DNA of 64,000 nucleotides, taken from positions 6,262,013-6,326,012 of the forward strand of contig BCJU01000001.1 of the NCBI GenBank assembly GCA_001600355.1. The letters are read 5' to 3'. The translations under genes and the position numbers were made by a program. The stretch comes from Meira nashicola (Eukaryota > Basidiomycota > Exobasidiomycetes > Exobasidiales > Brachybasidiaceae). Under the pieces are notes generated by a model, which made no database searches, was not told the DNA's origin, and worked only from the letters and a program-made list of their open reading frames with translations. Numbering within the stretch: the first letter of the stretch is position 1; each line of letters begins with the position of its first letter. Shown one piece after another: positions 39,490 to 49,110 of this stretch.

Positions 39490-41342
39490 AATGGCAAATT
39501 ATACTATGATGGAGAAGAGATAAAAATATAATGTCTTTCATTCTTTTGGTATTCCATTTTTATACAATATCCAATTAAATCTACACTGCCTGATTTTTGT
39601 GCACGTCTTTGTTCTTTATCACCTCCTGATTTCTCTTACGCCTTTATTAGAATTTTGAGTTTGTGCTATTTTTCAGTGTGAACCGATCAATTCACCCCTT
39701 TTCTTTGCCTCTCATTTCTTCTTAAAATAGAGTTCATATCACGCCAAAGATCCGATACCATCAAACATACATATGAACTTCTTATTCTCTTTTTTTACCC
39801 AAAGACTATTATTTATTTTTATCGAAACAAAAACAGTACCCTATGTTATCTGCGTGTTAAATTGATGCAAGAACCTTATTTGATCATTGATGTAATAGAT
39901 AACGTGTTTTATGTCATAGTTTGACTGACAAAGTGTTCATTGTCAGATGAAGAGGGTGTACTTTTTACCGATGGTGTGTGTGTGTGTGTGTGTGCGTGTA
40001 TAAAGTGGTACCCTTCTAGTTCGAAACTTTCGACTAGTAATGCATGATTCCAAGAAGACGTCAACTGTTTAATTGATAAAGTGAAACCTAATCGGAGCTC
40101 AAAATTTTTGCGTTTTTTTGTCTCGCACGGGACAAGGAAGGGAGGGAAGAGTGGCGGATAAGGTGATTTGCTTCCGTAAATAAAATAGAAAAAGAATCAC
40201 TTTTTCGATGAGTACATGCATGTACGGCGGTGATATGCTGCGCATGTATCGTGTTTTTTTTTAATTGATTCTGAACAAATTCCACTAAATTGAGATCCTT
40301 GAGAAAAACGTAAAGGCAACTAAAAGAGTAAACCTTCTCTGTGCATAGAAGCTCGGTGATTAAAGAATCAAAAAAGACTTGATAGCCGTCGGAATGCAAG
40401 GGTATTCTTGGTCAATTCATATTTCTCCGAGAGCTAATTCTTGCTTTGTTCTTTTTGTGGCGTATCTTGAGCATGATTCAAACACAATGAAGACACTAGC
40501 GGATGAAGAGAACAAGAACAATGTATGGAATTCTAAAACGATGACGCAAGACAAGAAGATTAAAATTAAGAGAATAATTACCCGATAACATTCACATGAT
40601 AGAGCAAAAAACTGACAGGTCTGTCAATCATGCATGCACCGCTCAGCACTGCAAACGTGCTCCTTTTCTTATTTTTAAGGAAACGTTTCTCTTGGCAAGC
40701 ATATATGCATATGTGTCTATTGGATAAATTACGCGCTAATCTTTCACAAGAGATAAAAATGGGAAGAGTTTTCGCCAAGAGGACGCTAAAGTTGCGTTAA
40801 AGATTAACCATCGATAAGAGGTTGAAAGAAAGAACTTGCTTCTATATTGGTTTCGAGAGATTGATTCTATGATTAGACAATTTTTGACAGCTGGTCTTTC
40901 AGAGCATGTTCATTTGCAAGAATTATGTAAGCAAGACCTCGTTGACTTTTGACAGGTCGCGCGTTTTTATGTTTTGGTCCAACTTTTCTCGCCCGCTTTA
41001 CCGACTTTTTTGCACTAGACTCAAACGCGGAAGATTGCTCAAACGGGGAAAAGTCCGAGTAGCCCTAAGTTACCAATAAAATGCATCAGCGTGTGCGACG
41101 CTTTGACTCTATTGCAGAAAAGCCGTATCCCGAATGAATGGGCACATCAATCGAGTATGTAATCATTCAAGCTCATCACGCGACATACTCCTCCTTTTCT
41201 TTCTTCAACTTCATCTATATTTATTTGGTCGTAGCCCAAGCTGTCTTCTATACTCATCGGTCGATCGTTCTGCAGTCTTTCTGCCCTTTCATTTCGATTC
41301 GCTTCTAGGCATACATTTCCACAAAGACGTTCTGTTGGAATC
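39490..41342. other. Intergenic region, 1.85 kb
   Basis: Divergent spacer between the MFS transporter and aspartyl aminopeptidase genes. AT-rich with poly-T runs, including a pyrimidine-rich stretch near 39600-39720 and a (TG)n run at about 39973-39998. Open frames are short and not protein-like. No RNA gene recognised. Confidence 0.5.
39973..39998. repeat. Short (TG)n microsatellite
   Basis: About 12 TG units, slightly interrupted at the end (GCGTG), in the divergent spacer upstream of the MFS transporter. Confidence 0.85.
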
Positions 41343-42857
41343 ATGACTGCCATTCATCCTGCCACCCTTTCCACTTCTGCTCCTTCATTGCAAGGTCAAA
41401 TTCAAGAAGGACCAGATGCAGCTTTACGATTTTTACAATATAGCGATCACAGTCCAACTCCATTTCATGCTGTTTCAACGAGTGTTTCCATGTTGGAAAA
41501 AGCTGGATTTAAAAGATTAAGTGAAGGAGATGTTTGGGAAGGTGCAGTTGAAAAAGGAGGAAAATATTTTTTCACTAGAAATGAATCAGCAATTGTCGCT
41601 TTTGCCGTTGGTGGTCAATTCGTTTCAGGAAAAGGAGGAGTTCATATCGTTGGTGGACATACAGATTCACCAAACTTTCACATTAAACCAGTCTCTAAAC
41701 GTGAAAAAGAAGGTTATTTGCAAGTACGAGTTGAAACATATGGAGGCGGTATCTGGCATACTTGGTTCGATCGTGATCTCACATTAGCAGGAAGAGTTAT
41801 TGTAGCCCAATCAAACAACAAATTCGTCACAAAATTGGTACACATCAAAAGACCAATTTTGAGAATTCCTACTTTGGCTATTCATCTTGATCGTACAGTG
41901 AATGATGCTCTAAAGTTGAACAAAGAAGAAAACACTGTTCCGATTATTGGTTTAGCAGCAAAAGCTGAAGAAGCATTGAATGCAAAAGCCACTTCTACCG
42001 AATCAGAGATTACAGGAGCACCCACTATGACATCAAAGCATCACTCTGTCTTGCTTGATGTTCTAGCGAAAGAGTTGAATTGTGACGTAAATGCAATTCA
42101 AGACTTTGAATTAAGTTTGGCCGATACACAACCTGCTTCTTTGGGTGGTATCAATAACGAATTCATTTTTGCTCCCAGACTGGATAATCAAATGACATGT
42201 TTCTGCGCAACTACTGCCATCATAAACGCACATGCCGCTAATGCCACCAGCCTATCTTCCTCAAAATCTATTCGTGCGATTGCTTTATTTGATAATGAAG
42301 AAGTTGGAAGTGTATCAACACATGGTGCAGAATCAAACATCTTGGCTTCATTAATCAAGCGATTGGCAAGCATTCGTGTTATTGCACCTTCAAGTACAGA
42401 ACAAGAACATGGATCTGGATCGCATTACGAACGTGCAATCGCACGATCATTCTTGATTTCATCCGATATGTCACACGCTTTTCATCCCAATTACCCTTCC
42501 AGATATGAAGATGAGCATCGTCCACGTATCAATGGAGGAACGATTATCAAAACCAACACAAATCAAAGATACGCATCAACAGGTCCAACAATCTTTTTAT
42601 TGAGAAGGATTGCAAAGTTTGCCAATTTACCTTTACAAGAATTTTGCGTTAGAAACGATATGCCTTGCGGATCAACTATTGGTCCTTTGATGAGCAAAAA
42701 TGGTATTCGAACGGTTGACGTTGGTAATCCACAATTGAGTATGCATTCCATTCGCGAAACGTGTGGGAGTTTTGATGTAGAAAGAAAGATTAAACTTTTC
42801 GAAACATTCTTTAATCATTTTGAACAAATTGACAGTGAACTCGTCACTGATCTTTAA
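41343..42857 (+). CDS. Aspartyl aminopeptidase (M18 metallopeptidase, DNPEP/Ape4-like)
   Basis: 504 aa, intronless; start ATG at 41343. Family motifs appear in order: FLQYSDHSPTPFHAV at the N-terminus, GGHTDSPNFHIKP with a zinc-binding His and the neighbouring Asp, then ETYGGGIWHTWFDRDL, APRLDNQM with a bridging Asp, FDNEEVGS with the catalytic Glu pair, SSDMSHAFHPNYP, and MPCGSTIGPL near the C-terminus. All metal and catalytic positions look intact, and length fits the family (about 470-510). The enzyme removes N-terminal Asp/Glu from peptides as a large homo-oligomer. In yeast Ape4 is cytosolic and is carried to the vacuole by the Cvt pathway. Confidence 0.95.
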   Translation: MTAIHPATLSTSAPSLQGQIQEGPDAALRFLQYSDHSPTPFHAVSTSVSMLEKAGFKRLSEGDVWEGAVEKGGKYFFTRNESAIVAFAVGGQFVSGKGGVHIVGGHTDSPNFHIKPVSKREKEGYLQVRVETYGGGIWHTWFDRDLTLAGRVIVAQSNNKFVTKLVHIKRPILRIPTLAIHLDRTVNDALKLNKEENTVPIIGLAAKAEEALNAKATSTESEITGAPTMTSKHHSVLLDVLAKELNCDVNAIQDFELSLADTQPASLGGINNEFIFAPRLDNQMTCFCATTAIINAHAANATSLSSSKSIRAIALFDNEEVGSVSTHGAESNILASLIKRLASIRVIAPSSTEQEHGSGSHYERAIARSFLISSDMSHAFHPNYPSRYEDEHRPRINGGTIIKTNTNQRYASTGPTIFLLRRIAKFANLPLQEFCVRNDMPCGSTIGPLMSKNGIRTVDVGNPQLSMHSIRETCGSFDVERKIKLFETFFNHFEQIDSELVTDL

Positions 42858-42943
42858 AATTGAGAGTTCGCTCGAATACATGTATTAATTACAACTATTG
42901 CAATATATGATGAGTTTTTATAGTACAATGATCTCTCCAAAAA

Positions 42944-44947
42944 TCACCCTCGACGTGCCCAAATCTGGATATAAGACTCTCCCAAGAAGAGCAGTTGCTT
43001 ATCAACTGATTCTACCAATAGATCTTGAATAGAAAACCACTTTTCCTCTTCCGTTAGATCGTCATCGTCTATATCGACATCGGGATTCTCTTCTCTTCCC
43101 AGTTCCCGCATTTCTGCGCTCCTAAAAGCCCTCCTTTGATTGCGTAATCTCTCTTTCCTCTCATCAGGCGTGCCGATCGGTTTTCCATCTATGAATGTAT
43201 GAACCTGTGATCGCCAAATCGCATTTTCACGTACAGTACCTGCAGTGGCTTCTAACGTCACATTTGCAACAAGATCATACGTAGTTGAAATTGATGCTAA
43301 CGATGGATCTTCAACATATGGTGAAACGTCCAAACCTTTGACAGGATATTCAACAATAGTCCGATTGCGCTCTTCGATGAAGTTGTTCTTTGTGAATCTC
43401 TTAAAGTGTAAAATCAAAAAAGGTGGAAGACGTAATGTTTTGTAACGTCTAATCATCCCACGAGCTTCTTGGAAAGATACGCCGTCGTACTTTGACAAAA
43501 CAGTCGCGATCGGGACTTGAGGAATAATGTTCCTCTCAATCACATCTTGAAACACGGGAATAGGAGGAAGATCAATCGCAAGCAAGAAGAATGGTGATCG
43601 ATCAATCTTGACTTCTCGATCAATATTGAATTTCGCATTACCGTATGCATCCTCTTGTCCGCCCTCTTTCCTTCCATCACTGTCTAGCTTGTCTAGTTGC
43701 TCTGTCGTCATTTTCACATCTTCTCCGTCCTCAAGTTCAATCCCACTTCTGACAAACACCTTTTGAGATTCTACTCGGACATGACCCATGAAGCAATCAC
43801 TGATTATACTTCTTTTATTCTTCTTCCCTCCACCTCCGAGATCTGTGTGCAACTTGTTTAAAAGCCATCCGAGGAATTCGATCGGATCACCCTGTTTGGT
43901 GATGGAAAATCGTCCTTTACTGGCATTTGCAACTTCTTGCAAAAATTCATGCGGTGATACTTGCGCTTTGAAATTACGCGGATTCCAAATCTTGCGCATC
44001 AAAGACGCAAACCTTCGAACCAATTCAGTAGATTTAGCAAAATTGTCTGAATTGGATGTTTGTTGCATTGAAGGTGGAGGACCACCCCGTAAAAAGAAGT
44101 TTCGCAAAGGTTTGACATGTGTTAGTGCCTGAATGATCACGTTCATGTAGTCGTTTGCTCCCAAATTGTTCAAACCGACAAATCCTGGCAAATATGGCTT
44201 TGCCGTCAAATCAAGCGCATCGCGTACATCTGGTGCATCGATTGATTTGATGTGCTTCTCACTGTATGTGGGATGAAGTAGGTATCGTATATCGGCCAAC
44301 GAAGAATCTTGGACCTTGTAATTGTCGGGTAAAACGTAAACATCGGCTGACTCGAGATTGATGAAAACGCGATGTGATTCGTTGATGGAATGTAAGTATG
44401 CGTACGAATTTGGACCTCTTCCTTGGAAGTACTTTCCGCAAACAAGACAAGCATAAACGTTGATATTCGAAAGAGAAACGCTGCATAACTTTTCAAAATC
44501 GAAATCGAGCAAAGAACGATTGATCGTATCGAGATACAAATCACCTCCTGCAGATTGTGCGGCAGTTTTCTCTTCACTTGCAAGCTTTGCCCAATAATCT
44601 GCCCCTCCAATAGTCTCTTCATCTTGTTCTTGCTCAGCTGTGAAATTTCCATTCAAATTTTCAGCATCTCCTTCATCTGGCGGTGGGGGTGGAGGTAAGA
44701 TGTCTGTTTCATCATCCAATGGCGGTGGAGGAGGAGATGCAGGCGGAGGCGGAGGTATGGTTGTATCCTCGTTTTCCAATTCAGTCGAGGGTATTGGTTG
44801 TGTGTCTTCTATCTTGGCATTTTCTGCAGATATTCTAGCTCTCTTTGCCGGTTGTGAGTTGGATGATTGACCATTTTGCTGCGAATTATTCGATTCCTCT
44901 TCAGCTTCAATTGTTGCAGCCGATCGCTTCGTTCGTCTGGGTGGCAT
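42944..44947 (-). CDS. Tri-snRNP-associated protein Usp39/Sad1 (inactive deubiquitinase fold)
   Basis: 667 aa, intronless; start ATG at 44947. An acidic, Pro-rich N-terminus with PPPPPASPPPPP runs comes first. A ZnF-UBP domain follows (about 155-215: VYACLVCGKYFQGRGP, then LHSINESHRVFINL). The USP-type domain fills the rest. At the catalytic site the box reads GLNNLGANDYMNVIIQAL, with Asn-Asp in place of the NTC of active enzymes, as in Usp39/Sad1. The protein is therefore a structural factor needed for U4/U6.U5 tri-snRNP function in pre-mRNA splicing. The C-terminal EEKWFSIQDLLVE segment is also family-like. Convergent with the aminopeptidase, separated by 86 bases. Confidence 0.93.
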   Translation of the reverse strand: MPPRRTKRSAATIEAEEESNNSQQNGQSSNSQPAKRARISAENAKIEDTQPIPSTELENEDTTIPPPPPASPPPPPLDDETDILPPPPPPDEGDAENLNGNFTAEQEQDEETIGGADYWAKLASEEKTAAQSAGGDLYLDTINRSLLDFDFEKLCSVSLSNINVYACLVCGKYFQGRGPNSYAYLHSINESHRVFINLESADVYVLPDNYKVQDSSLADIRYLLHPTYSEKHIKSIDAPDVRDALDLTAKPYLPGFVGLNNLGANDYMNVIIQALTHVKPLRNFFLRGGPPPSMQQTSNSDNFAKSTELVRRFASLMRKIWNPRNFKAQVSPHEFLQEVANASKGRFSITKQGDPIEFLGWLLNKLHTDLGGGGKKNKRSIISDCFMGHVRVESQKVFVRSGIELEDGEDVKMTTEQLDKLDSDGRKEGGQEDAYGNAKFNIDREVKIDRSPFFLLAIDLPPIPVFQDVIERNIIPQVPIATVLSKYDGVSFQEARGMIRRYKTLRLPPFLILHFKRFTKNNFIEERNRTIVEYPVKGLDVSPYVEDPSLASISTTYDLVANVTLEATAGTVRENAIWRSQVHTFIDGKPIGTPDERKERLRNQRRAFRSAEMRELGREENPDVDIDDDDLTEEEKWFSIQDLLVESVDKQLLFLGESYIQIWARRG

Positions 44948-45287
44948 ACTTTAACCCATCCGTTCCATCAAATGATGGAGAAGCACACAAAAAAAGTCTG
45001 CCTGGAACTGAAAGTGGTGGTGTTGTGTTGCATGAGAAGAAGAAGAAGAAGAATTTGGTCAATGCGTGTTTTGGCGTGTTAATTTTTTGTCAGTAAAATG
45101 AAGCCGGCGCGTAAAGCAGGGGCTTGCCATTCACCTTTTCGATTCGCACACATGATATGGCCTTCCATGTGAAAGTGTGTCAAGATGTTTTGTCATGATG
45201 ATTCCTTTTGAAAAATATATATGCGGTGGTAAGAGATGCCATTTCTGTCTCTTTCCATCATGATCCAAAATCATCCTTGAGTCCGAA
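44948..45287. promoter_or_regulatory. Divergent promoter region
   Basis: 340 bases between the Usp39/Sad1 start (minus) and the next gene's start (plus). It includes a GCCGGCGCGT element near 45102 and an (AGA)n run near 45037-45052. No gene inside. Confidence 0.45.
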
Positions 45288-46140
45288 ATGGTATGTTCAA
45301 TAAAACATTATTCTATTTCTTGTCATTACTAATTTATTCCCTTCAGAATCCTCGCAAAAGGGCAGTCTCAGAATCTGCTGGTAATAATCCAAAGAAGATC
45401 AAATTGGAAGATTCAGATTTCTCGAAAATAATCGACTCTGTTCACTGCAAAAAGTCAAAATCCGAACCTCCCTCGTTGCAAAAGGTCGCTCCAGCAGCAC
45501 TTCTCAATTCGAAAGAGGGGGAAAGGACAAGCAAGATCACTCCTCGTTACAAATCAGTCATGCGAAACAACAGAAGACGAAATACGACAATCTCACCGTC
45601 ATCTTCAGCTCGTTCAAGCGTCAATATACTGTCAAACATGTCAAGTCCTTCCCGCACTATCAGAACAAACAGTGTCGGCAAATCGATTCAAGACTTTTTT
45701 GCAGCCAGAGGTGCATCAGCTCCCGTTTTTTCCTCTACAAGTCAACAAGGTTCAACTCCAACCCTAAAGTACATTGGCCCTCCAAGCCAAGTTGTACGCT
45801 CTGTGAACCAACATCAGGAACCAGCTGTTTCACCGTCAGCTACAGGTAGCGGTACAAGTGGCCGTAATCGCACTTCGTCAAAAACTACCGGTGATCAAAG
45901 TGGTGCTAGGTGAGTGAGAATGAATTGCACAAAGGGAAATCGCGATCTAATCTGTTCTACTGTCTCTCCAGTATCTTGATGCGAATCGAATGGGCTTCAG
46001 TCGATAATCCCTTTCTTTGCGGAGGTCACCCGATCCTTCTGCAAGGAAAAGGTACGATTCCCGAAATGATGAACAACATCAAAACTCAAGTGACCAGATT
46101 CGAGAATAGCCTCAAGAAGAAGCTCGCAAGCGGAAGATGA
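45288..46140 (+). CDS. Unrecognised basic protein with PIP-box-like motif, three exons
   Basis: Inferred exons are 45288-45290 (the ATG alone), 45347-45909 and 45972-46140, 244 aa; introns of 56 and 62 nt are GT-AG and the frame is kept. The N-terminus MNPRKRAVSES...NNPKKIKLED holds a probable nuclear localisation signal. The middle is Ser/Arg-rich and disordered. GKSIQDFFAARG (near 125) resembles a PCNA-interacting PIP box (x-x-x-I-x-x-F-F), but the first Gln is Gly. The last about 60 residues look folded (MRIEWASVDNPFLCGG, then TQVTRFENSLKKKL). I do not recognise the family; a chromatin or replication role is only a guess from the motif. Confidence 0.7.
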
Positions 46141-46219
46141 TTAATTGTTCATATGATTAAAATGCAATACTGTTACATATTTGTACTTTTATGATTGAAT
46201 TGTGATTAGCTAGTGTACA

Positions 46220-48676
46220 TCAGTTTGATTGCCCATCTTTGTAGTTCTCCGAAAGTGCTGCTTTGATTATAGGCTCGGCAACTTCCCATACCGTTGTCTG
46301 GGGTGCAACAGCCTCTCGTCTGGTTGGCCTTCTCCAAGCCAGACTAAATCTCTTCTGACTTGCGCGGGAAGAGCATGGGCTGTTTTGTTTCTCGATTTGC
46401 AGTACTGCTCGAGTGTTGTAGTCTGAGTTACTCACACCATCTCTTGCTACTCTCCATCTCCATTCATTCACGACGACTTGGTCTAGAAGCGAATATTGTT
46501 TCCCGCCAAATTTGAGTAAAGTTGGAGCAGACACCGTTTTGACCGAATCAAACAAAGCTTTCTTCCCCATGAATGTGTCTTGAGGACTGATCTGATTCAT
46601 GAATTGTTGCCATTCTTCAATTTCCTCCACTTCTTTCTGCGGAGCTAGTCTTGCTGATTCTACTCGAAGACGAACATCTGTTGCAGCTTCTGGAATCAAA
46701 ACATCAGCTTGTTTGGAAAGGATCTGTTTTACGCTTTCAAGTTTCAACTTGAACAATCTTTGATGATCAATATCAACATCTCCCTTTCCTTTGAGCTTCT
46801 CACTGTACTGTAAAGCATTATCTGACAATTCATGCTCGTACGTTGCTTCATTATCGTCATTCTCTTCATCTTCCCGCAAAAGATTGTCTCCTGTTTCCAG
46901 TACCGAATCAGGACTTTCATCCTTTTCTCCGAAAATCTCTTTCATCAAACTTGCTTTCCCTTGTAAAGCATCATCAGTCTTCTCCTTTGCAACGATTCTG
47001 ATCTCCAACAGTTCATCACCTGCTGTATAACGTATCGCAAGATATTCATCAAACTTTTTCACATCTCTCACCATCTCGTTCAATGTAAGTTCAACTCTCG
47101 ATTTTCTAGGTTTTATGGAATCGAGTATATCTTGGACACCATCAGGGAACCTTGCATCTTCTTGATCTTGTCTGAATTTATCCGGAGGTCCTTCGATATT
47201 GGCAGCACTGGGTGGCACCGCAGCGACAAATCTTGGGCCATTGGCTGGTGCTTTGTTTGTTTGTTTAGCATGTTTGACATCGTTTGACAACCAAGAAGAT
47301 GCGCGCTCCAAGATTGCTTGTTCATTGAACGGTGCTTCAGGTAGCACCTCTCCATTTTCTTCGGCACTCTTGAAGAGAAGATGTCCAAATTCTGCTGTAT
47401 ACGTCAGAGATTCCAACTTTGTCAAGCTTTCTAGAGATCGGTCACTACGTTCCTGCACTTGTTGTTGCAATTTCGAAAAAATCTGCATCTCAAATTCATC
47501 CGCCCCATCAATGCTCCGCAGCACTTTCGGCCTTTCCTCTATGACTGGACGGTCCTGTCTAGCAAGGCGGAAATAGTCTGGTTCGATTTGATCATCAGAC
47601 ACGTACCTCTGCAAGAATGGCTGTAAAGCGTACATGGCAGGAAAAGAATCGGAAATGTCTGATGAATAAGTTGAAGCATATGTGAGCAAAGAACGATCCT
47701 TTATTTCCAGCAAATGATGTTGATACTTTGCTAGCATCCTTTTGGCTTCTTTCAACCAAGTTCCGTTGATCGAATAAATTGTCAGTTCATGTGATGGATC
47801 GTCGTCAATCGTAATAATCGAATTTGACGATCTCGCAATCTTGTCCAACTCTGCTACATCAGAAACATCGTACCACGAAGAAGAGATGATAGAGGTAATC
47901 TTGCCTTTTTCGATGCAAATATCCGCTGAAAATGTTTGCAACCAGGCTATTGCTTTTTCGATATCGCTCTGTGTACCTGTGAAGTTCACCTGAACACCTT
48001 TTGCTTGTTGTTCTGTTGTTGAATCTGCTGTAGTGATCTTCACTCTGAGCTTCTGGAATTCATCGCTAGTTTTCTGAGCAGCAATATCGAATGCAAGATA
48101 AGCTACATGTAACGGAATATCCTGGACTACAATGACCTCTTCCTTATCTTTTTTGCCTGCTTTGTCTTTCTTTTTGATACTAATTGCTGTTCTGGGATCA
48201 TCCATGTCGAATCGATGAATCATAATCGCTCTAACGAGTGAATCTTTTCGAGATCCGCAGATTTTTAGTTGTGAATCGAGGAGTGATACAGGTATGGCCA
48301 TGTGCCTTTTCAAAACATTCAGCTGAGCAGTAGTAAAGCTCTTTTTTATCGCTTTTAAGATGGAATCCCATTCTTTTTGCTTTCTGATAGTCGGATCTTC
48401 TCGTCTGTTCTGTCTCTTTCGTCTTTCAGGATTTTCCTTGTGTAAGTGATCCAAGTAAATAATTTTATCTTCCGTTGAAGTATCGACTGCAAGCTGTGTT
48501 GTAGCGACTAAGCTTGGTTGTGGTGCAATTGAAGATTGTGTATGTTGCAAACGAATGCATACAATTTGAGTACAATCAAGACGTGGTGGAGGTCGAACAG
48601 AGGGGACAAATTGACGAATAGGCCTTGATGCTGCTGTGAGCATCAAGCGTGATGTGCTTGCTATCGAGTTCATCAT
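46220..48676 (-). CDS. Mitochondrial protein, probably SLS1-like
   Basis: 818 aa, intronless, start ATG at 48676 (MMNSIASTSR). The N-terminal about 50 residues (SRLMLTAASRPIRQFVPS) form a convincing mitochondrial presequence. A basic region (NPERRKRQNRREDP) is followed by a helical segment in which KAIKKSFTTAQLNVL stands out, with the motif LKICGSRKDSLVRAIM. Downstream segments such as GVQVNFTGTQSDIEKAIAWL alternate strands and helices, as in KH-like RNA-binding domains. This layout resembles fungal SLS1, an inner-membrane regulator that couples mitochondrial transcription and translation. The assignment is by overall layout, so moderate. It is divergent from TAF1 (434-base shared upstream region). 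Confidence 0.6.
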   Translation of the reverse strand: MMNSIASTSRLMLTAASRPIRQFVPSVRPPPRLDCTQIVCIRLQHTQSSIAPQPSLVATTQLAVDTSTEDKIIYLDHLHKENPERRKRQNRREDPTIRKQKEWDSILKAIKKSFTTAQLNVLKRHMAIPVSLLDSQLKICGSRKDSLVRAIMIHRFDMDDPRTAISIKKKDKAGKKDKEEVIVVQDIPLHVAYLAFDIAAQKTSDEFQKLRVKITTADSTTEQQAKGVQVNFTGTQSDIEKAIAWLQTFSADICIEKGKITSIISSSWYDVSDVAELDKIARSSNSIITIDDDPSHELTIYSINGTWLKEAKRMLAKYQHHLLEIKDRSLLTYASTYSSDISDSFPAMYALQPFLQRYVSDDQIEPDYFRLARQDRPVIEERPKVLRSIDGADEFEMQIFSKLQQQVQERSDRSLESLTKLESLTYTAEFGHLLFKSAEENGEVLPEAPFNEQAILERASSWLSNDVKHAKQTNKAPANGPRFVAAVPPSAANIEGPPDKFRQDQEDARFPDGVQDILDSIKPRKSRVELTLNEMVRDVKKFDEYLAIRYTAGDELLEIRIVAKEKTDDALQGKASLMKEIFGEKDESPDSVLETGDNLLREDEENDDNEATYEHELSDNALQYSEKLKGKGDVDIDHQRLFKLKLESVKQILSKQADVLIPEAATDVRLRVESARLAPQKEVEEIEEWQQFMNQISPQDTFMGKKALFDSVKTVSAPTLLKFGGKQYSLLDQVVVNEWRWRVARDGVSNSDYNTRAVLQIEKQNSPCSSRASQKRFSLAWRRPTRREAVAPQTTVWEVAEPIIKAALSENYKDGQSN

Positions 48677-49110
48677 GACTTCAAAGCATTATCGCTTCAT
48701 GTGAAGATAACGACCTCTTGATACGATGGTGTGAACTAGGTGTACTTTTGGATTGGAGGAGAATAATGTCAAAGCACAAAAAAATCAAAAAATTAATCTT
48801 CCTAGTCTGCACGTGTAAATTTGGGTTAGTGCTGAGTGTTACAACGCGTGGGTGCGTAAAGAGTGCAATCCAAGGGCAAGCAGCAATCATGCAATGACTC
48901 AATAATGGGTATAAATAGCACGCTATTGGATCGATTATACATTTCGTCTACCATCTTTTTTCGATTTAATCGGCCAATCAGTGGTGAAAAGGGTACACTC
49001 TTTGTCAAAGTTGGTAAAACAACTTTACTCAGCGTGAAAGCAGGATTGGATTTTGCTCGTAGCCCATCGGCTGCTTGCTCTTTCCATCTGCTTCACCATC
49101 AATCACAAAA
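48677..49110. promoter_or_regulatory. Divergent promoter between SLS1-like gene and TAF1
   Basis: 434 bases between two divergent start codons. No other gene seen. Open frames in both directions read as UTR. Confidence 0.45.
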
